Shown here one piece after another: positions 59,548 through 64,000 of a stretch of DNA of 64,000 nucleotides. Source of the DNA: Pseudomonadota bacterium. Lineage in GTDB: Bacteria; Pseudomonadota; Gammaproteobacteria; Acidiferrobacterales; UBA6901. The translations under genes and the position numbers were made by a program. The notes beneath the pieces were generated by a model. The model did not search any database. It was given only the letters and a program-made list of their open reading frames with translations, and was not told where the DNA came from. The stretch is taken from the NCBI GenBank assembly GCA_021819085.1, contig JAKASJ010000006.1:62001-126000 (forward strand), in the 5' to 3' direction. Within the stretch, counting starts at the first letter, position 1; each line of letters begins with the position of its first letter.

Positions 59548-60981
59548 CTAGCGTCCGGCCCCGTGTTGTATGGCTGCGATGATGTTGCTGGTGGAGCAGC
59601 CGTTCTCGTAGGGAAGGATCCGTACTTCGCCGCCACGTGCCGTTACGCAGCTGTAACCGGCGACGTCCTGCGCGCGGTAGTCGCCCCCCTTTACCAGAAA
59701 ATCCGGTCCGAGCTCGCAGATCAGCCGCTCCGGGGTGTCCCCCGAGAAAGGCACGACCCAGTCTACTGCGGCCAGCCCTGCCAGTACCGCCATGCGCCGT
59801 TCCAGCGAGTTGACCGGCCGTCCCGCGCCTTTAAGCCGTCGCACGGAATCATCGTCGTTGACTGCCACGATCAGTCGGTTTCCCATACGCCTTGCCTGTT
59901 CGAGGTACGTGACGTGGCCGGCATGCAGAATGTCGAAACAGCCGTTAGTCATAACGATCGTTTCGCCATGCGCGCGCGCATCCTCCACCGCCACCCGCAG
60001 CTGCTCCTCGGACATCACACCGCGTGTCGGTGCCTGTTCGCCCTGCAGTGCCCGTCTCAGTTCCGGCACGCTGACTGTCGCGGCGCCGAGTTTCGCGACC
60101 GATATTCCTGCTGCCATGTTGGCGAGCGCAGTGGCCGCATCCATGTCCATGCCCGTCGCCAGCGCCGCAGCAAGAACTGAAATCACGGTGTCGCCCGCGC
60201 CGGTTACGTCATAGACCTCGCGCGCCTGCGCCGGCAAATGAAGCACCTCGGCGCTGTCGCGTATCAGAGTCATGCCATGTTCGCCCCTGGTGATGAGCAC
60301 GGCGCCAAAACCGTGAGTGCGCAGCAGCGCAACGCCTTTTTCAACGATGTCGTGTTCGTTGGCGCATAGACCGACGACCGCTTCAAACTCGGTCAGGTTT
60401 GGCGTGATGATGCTGGCGCCGTGATAGTGATTGAAATCGCGGCTCTTTGGGTCGACCAACACGGCCTTGCCGGCAGCGCGCGCAACGGCGATGAACTCGC
60501 GTGCCGACCGCAGGGTGCCCTTGCCGTAGTCCGAAAGTACCACGATGTCCGCCTCCGGCAGGCTGCGCTCGAACTCGGTGCGCAGCAAACCCGGGTCAGA
60601 ACCCTGGAATCCGTCCTCGAAGTCCAGCCTGATCAGCTGCTGATGCCGGCTCATCACCCGCAGCTTCGTCACCGTGGAAACCCCGCTGCAACGTAGGAAC
60701 AGGCAATCTACGCCGGCCGCAACCAGACGCTGTTCGAGGATGTCGGCCGCCTCGTCCGTGCCGGTCAGACCAAGGACCGTCGCCTGACTGCCGAGCGATG
60801 CAACGTTAAGAGCGACATTGCCGGCTCCACCTGGACGCTCCTCAGTGTTTTCCACAAGCACGACCGGTACCGGCGCCTCGGGCGATATGCGTGCTGCCGA
60901 ACCGTGCCAATAGCGATCCAGCATGAGGTCGCCGGCTATCAGTACGCGGGCGTTCTCGAAAGCGGGTATCAGAATGCGCAT
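59548..60981 (-). CDS. hldE: Bifunctional heptose-7-phosphate kinase / heptose 1-phosphate adenylyltransferase
   Basis: A 477-residue fusion of a PfkB-type kinase (residues ~1-320, with ERPGGAGNVALN and GAGDTVISVLAAALATG) and a nucleotidyltransferase (~340-477, with TNGCFDILHAGHVTYLEQAR). It phosphorylates and then adenylylates heptose for LPS. The ATG at 60981 gives the family N-terminus; a longer opening to 61086 has no match. A promoter candidate lies upstream near 61033-61041. Confidence 0.95.
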   Translation of the reverse strand: MRILIPAFENARVLIAGDLMLDRYWHGSAARISPEAPVPVVLVENTEERPGGAGNVALNVASLGSQATVLGLTGTDEAADILEQRLVAAGVDCLFLRCSGVSTVTKLRVMSRHQQLIRLDFEDGFQGSDPGLLRTEFERSLPEADIVVLSDYGKGTLRSAREFIAVARAAGKAVLVDPKSRDFNHYHGASIITPNLTEFEAVVGLCANEHDIVEKGVALLRTHGFGAVLITRGEHGMTLIRDSAEVLHLPAQAREVYDVTGAGDTVISVLAAALATGMDMDAATALANMAAGISVAKLGAATVSVPELRRALQGEQAPTRGVMSEEQLRVAVEDARAHGETIVMTNGCFDILHAGHVTYLEQARRMGNRLIVAVNDDDSVRRLKGAGRPVNSLERRMAVLAGLAAVDWVVPFSGDTPERLICELGPDFLVKGGDYRAQDVAGYSCVTARGGEVRILPYENGCSTSNIIAAIQHGAGR

Positions 60982-61407
60982 AAATTCCGAATGGCGAGAG
61001 AATCCCAAATTCAAAGGGCTTTTCGGGCCGTTATCATACCATGCGCCCCCGTTTTTGGCGTGAGCCCGCGCCGAAATCGGGATCATCGGCCGGAATCGCG
61101 CGATGCTGGTCCGTGCGCCCGGGCGGGGTCCGGTGCCGCCAGCCCCGGGGCGAGGTTCCCGAGTGCCGGCGGCTGTCCGTTCGTCCGGTTCACATTGCGC
61201 GAGGTCGGGTAGAGAATCCGGCCTTCCGGCACCGAATCGAATGGTCCGCCCGCTGCGTATCCCCGAGGTGGGTGGCGGGTACCGCCCAGTGCCGTAACGG
61301 GAATGTCCGCTGCCGGTTTTAGCGCGGGTGGGCTATCCTTCGGCTCCACTCCAATGGCTGTATACTGGCTGAAGCGATTTTCTGGCTCGGTGATGCCGGG
61401 CAGCTTG
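60982..61407. other. Intergenic region with a possible hldE promoter
   Basis: No gene is evident. On the minus strand TGG-TATGAT (61033-61041) resembles an extended -10 box ~52 bases ahead of hldE, without a good -35 box. Confidence 0.35.
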
Positions 61408-62061
61408 CTATTGCGGCATGATATCCAGAAACGAGCGAATCGCCGCAAAATCGCCTGCGTCCTTTTCGGGACCTCTGGAGTCCGGGTTCGTGACGGCAAG
61501 CAGCTGGGCAATCCCGTAGTTTCGGGCGGAGCGCAATACCGGCAGGCTGTCATCTATGAGCAGCGTTTGGCGGCGATCGAAGGATTCGATGTCCTGCATG
61601 CGACTCCAGAATTCATTGTGCTCTTTGGGCATGCCGAGCTCATGTGCGCATACGATTGCATCGAATTCTACGCCCAGCTTGGTGCAATCCAGTTTCAGGG
61701 TGAGACTCTTGGCATGCGCGTTGGTCACCAGAACGATGCGTTTTCCACGTGCGCGTACCGCACCGAGGAAATCGATAACATGCGGGCGTATCGAAATCAG
61801 GTGAGCAACCTCCCGTTTGAGCTGCGCAATGTCCATGCCGAGCTCCCGGCTCCAGTAATCCACGCAATACCAATCGAGCGTGCCCTCAGCCCGGCGAAAG
61901 CGCGGAAACAGATCCTCCTTCGCCGCATCAAGCGTGAGGTCATTTTTTTCGGCAAAGCGCTGCGGAACATGCACCTGCCAGAAATGGTTGTCGTAGTGCA
62001 GATCGAGCAGTGTGCCGTCCATGTCCAGCAGGACCGTGCAAATGTTTTCCCAGTTCACCAT
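61408..62061 (-). CDS. HAD hydrolase, GMP/IMP nucleotidase YrfG-like
   Basis: A 217-residue HAD-IA phosphatase: the nucleophile motif DMDGTLLDL, a helical cap with HFWQVHVPQRFAEKN (typical of YrfG/PpnN-like nucleotidases), VTNAHAKSL (motif II) and LIDDSLPVLRSA (motif IV). In the enteric relative it dephosphorylates GMP and IMP. It is divergent from the thioesterase gene at 62214. Confidence 0.9.
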   Translation of the reverse strand: MVNWENICTVLLDMDGTLLDLHYDNHFWQVHVPQRFAEKNDLTLDAAKEDLFPRFRRAEGTLDWYCVDYWSRELGMDIAQLKREVAHLISIRPHVIDFLGAVRARGKRIVLVTNAHAKSLTLKLDCTKLGVEFDAIVCAHELGMPKEHNEFWSRMQDIESFDRRQTLLIDDSLPVLRSARNYGIAQLLAVTNPDSRGPEKDAGDFAAIRSFLDIMPQ

Positions 62062-62213
62062 AACGATAGATTCTTCAGAGAGGACGAAAGTGGATGCCGC
62101 GTCCGCCAGCGGAACATTCTCGCGCCCATGCCATTTGAATGCACCTGTTCGGGAACGGCTGCTGGTGGGTATTATACGCGTTTACCCGCGGCTTTCCGAC
62201 ATCGGAGAACTGT

Positions 62214-62741
62214 GTGAATCTCTATTTGCGGCTCTTGGTTGTATTGATCAGGACGCTGTTTTCGCGTCAGCGCGGGCTCCTGGAACCATCGCGACTTTCG
62301 TTTCGCGTGATGCCGCTCGACTGCGACTTCAACATGCATATGAACAATGGTCGCTATCTGACCTTCATGGATCTCGGGCGCATACATATGCTCGGGCAGA
62401 CCCGCATGCTGAGACCGATGTTGCGAGCCCGGTGGATGCCAGTGCTGGGAGCAGCCGAGATCAATTTTATTTGCCCGCTCAGGCCGCTGCGCAAGTTCCA
62501 TCTGCTGACCCGCCTGGTCACCTGGGATGAAAAGTACTTTTACGTCGAACAACGTTTCGAGTCGGGAGGCAGGCTGTGTGCCATAGCTCTGGTCAAGGGG
62601 TTGTTCGTGACCAAGGGACGGCGGGTCGAAAGCAGCACGGTGCTGAAGGTGTTGAATTTCGACATCGATGCGCCGCGGATGCCCGAGGTCGTCCGGCATT
62701 GGAATGATCTCGCAGCCCTCAAGAAGAAACACTACAGATGA
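62214..62741 (+). CDS. Hot-dog fold thioesterase
   Basis: A 175-residue protein of the 4-hydroxybenzoyl-CoA/FadM thioesterase superfamily: PLDCDFNMHMNNGRYLTFMDLGR carries the conserved Asp/Asn pattern, and the core continues through VTWDEKYFYVEQRF (quoted in parts). It likely hydrolyses acyl-CoA or acyl-ACP; the substrate is not known. GTG at 62214 has GGAGA ahead. Its stop overlaps the HIT gene start as ATGA. Confidence 0.88.
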   Translation: MNLYLRLLVVLIRTLFSRQRGLLEPSRLSFRVMPLDCDFNMHMNNGRYLTFMDLGRIHMLGQTRMLRPMLRARWMPVLGAAEINFICPLRPLRKFHLLTRLVTWDEKYFYVEQRFESGGRLCAIALVKGLFVTKGRRVESSTVLKVLNFDIDAPRMPEVVRHWNDLAALKKKHYR

Positions 62742-63175
62742 AACAAGACGCGCCGGACCCACAGGTATCGTGCCCGCTGTGCCGTGCGCACGGCGAAAAC
62801 GTGCTGTGGCATAGCGCCCGCTGTCGTGTTGTCCTCGTCGACGATGCCGATCATGCCGGGTATTGCCGGGTGATCTGGAATGCCCATGTAAAGGAGATGA
62901 CTGACCTTGCCGCCGGCGCGCGCATATACCTCATGCAGGCGGTGTTTGCCGCGGAACAGGCAGTACGCGCCGTAATGCATCCAGATAAGATAAATCTCGC
63001 GACGCTTGGCAATCAGGTGCCGCATCTTCACTGGCACGTGATCCCGCGCTTTGTCGATGATGCTAGCTTTCCCGATTCGATCTGGTCGCCGCCGCGGCGC
63101 GGCGGTGCGCACCGCAATGCCGACGCCTCCGGACTCGTGCAGATGCTTCGGCGGCATCTGGGGCCGGGAAAGTAG
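62738..63175 (+). CDS. HIT family protein
   Basis: A 145-residue histidine-triad protein: the triad reads HLHWHVIPR and is preceded by LGNQVPHLHWH. CPLC near the N-terminus may bind zinc. Such proteins hydrolyse nucleotide conjugates such as Ap4A or adenosine phosphoramidates. It is coupled to the thioesterase gene by an ATGA overlap. Confidence 0.9.
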   Translation: MKQDAPDPQVSCPLCRAHGENVLWHSARCRVVLVDDADHAGYCRVIWNAHVKEMTDLAAGARIYLMQAVFAAEQAVRAVMHPDKINLATLGNQVPHLHWHVIPRFVDDASFPDSIWSPPRRGGAHRNADASGLVQMLRRHLGPGK

Positions 63176-63544
63176 AAAATCATGCGGGGCGGCAAGGATC
63201 GGCTTTCGGATGTCTGAGTCAATTCGCCCGGGGCCCGGGTAGCTCGCGAATCCACCGGTCCACCAAGAAACGCTTTCCATGGAATCGGACCGTGCCCCCG
63301 CTGTCTGGTGCGCGAGCACGTGCACTTTCTGCGTTCAAAACGTCAGAGGACGTGTTCCCTGCAATCGATGAATCTGTCCGTGAAGGAATGCAAGTCCGCC
63401 ATGATCCACAGCGATTGGGTGGGGCAGACGCCCCGGACATTGAAACAATTCCGCCCAAACGTGCCGGACCCTTCCTGCCTTGCGGGTTCGAAATCGACTA
63501 CGGTGGAGGGTGGCGGGCTGAAAAGTCTGGCTGCGGGTTCCGAA
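63176..63544. other. Intergenic region without a recognisable gene
   Basis: Between the HIT gene and the convergent SpoIIAA-like gene I found no protein-like frame, no clear terminator and no repeat. Confidence 0.45.
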
Positions 63545-63892
63545 TCAATGCCCGCGCGCCCAGGTTTCCGCCGGGCTGAGATCGGTAAAGCTGCCGATCT
63601 GCGCGTCTGTGAACGCTGTTGCGAGCCAGCCCAGCCAGCCTCTCCACTGATCGCTGGCAAGCACGGCAATCCGGGCGAAATCGTGTGGATGGCTGCGTGT
63701 GAACTTGATGTCTTCCCAAGCGACGTCGAGAGTGAATCCGGCCATGCTGGTCAGGTCCAGCAGCAAATTGAGCTTCTTGTGTGCCTTGAGCCTCGCAATG
63801 ATCGCGTTTTCAAGCTCACGAAAGTCGGCAAGCGTGAATTCGGCAAAGATGCTGACCTTGAGCAGGCCTCTTTCTTCCTGGATAACGATCAT
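63545..63892 (-). CDS. SpoIIAA-like STAS-domain protein
   Basis: A 115-residue protein of the SpoIIAA-like (DUF3478) type: EFTLADFRELENAI, LNLLLDLTSMAGFTLDVAWEDIKF and IAVLASDQWRGWLGW (each in parts) match the family, a lipid-binding or STAS-like fold. The ATG at 63892 fits the family start; earlier in-frame codons add unrelated sequence. Function is unknown. Confidence 0.88.
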   Translation of the reverse strand: MIVIQEERGLLKVSIFAEFTLADFRELENAIIARLKAHKKLNLLLDLTSMAGFTLDVAWEDIKFTRSHPHDFARIAVLASDQWRGWLGWLATAFTDAQIGSFTDLSPAETWARGH

Positions 63893-64000
63893 ACCTTGCG
63901 CTCTGGGATATAATGTCGGGCTACGAAGATCGGACGCCCCGCGTGGCAGGCCACACGTCCTGCGCCGTCCGGCCAAGTGGCACATAGATTACCATAATGT

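Noticed and set aside
63308..63913. A 201-codon plus-strand frame opposite the SpoIIAA-like gene
   Set aside because: The minus-strand frame has recognisable family sequence; this one does not.

Overview
The window is about 64 kb of GC-rich chromosomal DNA, densely packed with housekeeping genes. Several gene orders are typical of Gammaproteobacteria: rho-trxA beside a divergent rhlB; tesA divergent from a ybbA/ybbP-type ABC pair; cutA-dsbD-tlpA-aroQ-accB-accC-prmA-dusB-fis-purH-purD on one strand; and groES-groEL under a perfect CIRCE element. The last, together with an LDH-like malate dehydrogenase, a MetAS-type homoserine acyltransferase and an NfeD/slipin pair, suggests a non-enteric lineage, perhaps near the Chromatiales or Acidiferrobacterales. 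That placement is inference. I saw no phage, transposase, CRISPR array, rRNA or tRNA gene.

Layout. 1-10.4 kb: 3' part of a fatty-acyl-CoA ligase, prmB, an OYE-family reductase, tesA, the ybbA/ybbP pair, an ExbB/ExbD pair and a GGDEF protein with a degenerate signature. 10.4-18.2 kb: an apparent decayed gene, a DUF502 membrane protein, malate dehydrogenase, malic enzyme, rpmE with a strong terminator, rho, trxA and rhlB. 18.7-20.8 kb: NfeD protease and slipin. 20.9-35.3 kb: a long minus-strand run with disulfide reduction (cutA, dsbD, tlpA), fatty-acid and aromatic precursor synthesis (aroQ, accB, accC), protein and tRNA modification (prmA, dusB, tsaC), fis, purine synthesis (purH, purD, purE) and haem synthesis (hemF). 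36-43.2 kb: groES-groEL, an O-methyltransferase, glnE, ilvE and a small zinc-finger protein. 43.8-49.7 kb: waaA, hemerythrin, rhodanese, a Pcm-like methyltransferase, a TPP riboswitch with thiC, and an SDR. 50.4-57.3 kb: a 3-methyladenine glycosylase, a small basic exported protein, an asparagine-synthase-like amidotransferase of the N-acetylglutaminylglutamine type, metAS, a P-loop ATPase and a YkgJ-like protein. 57.3-61 kb: the ADP-heptose pathway (gmhB, gmhA, hldD, hldE). 61.4-63.9 kb: a YrfG-like HAD nucleotidase, a thioesterase, a HIT protein and a SpoIIAA-like protein.

The genes form a core-metabolism and envelope-maintenance region. The heptose operon and waaA together supply and attach inner-core LPS sugars; DsbD and the TlpA-like protein form a periplasmic reducing branch; CIRCE and the TPP riboswitch are the clearest regulatory elements. 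I found no obvious new multi-gene system. The best second looks are a DsbD with two complete N-terminal redox domains, a degenerate GGDEF protein next to what looks like a frameshifted paralogue remnant, an orphan osmolyte amidotransferase, a small exported protein made of 11-residue repeats, an unassigned P-loop ATPase, and a strong terminator with no gene in front of it.
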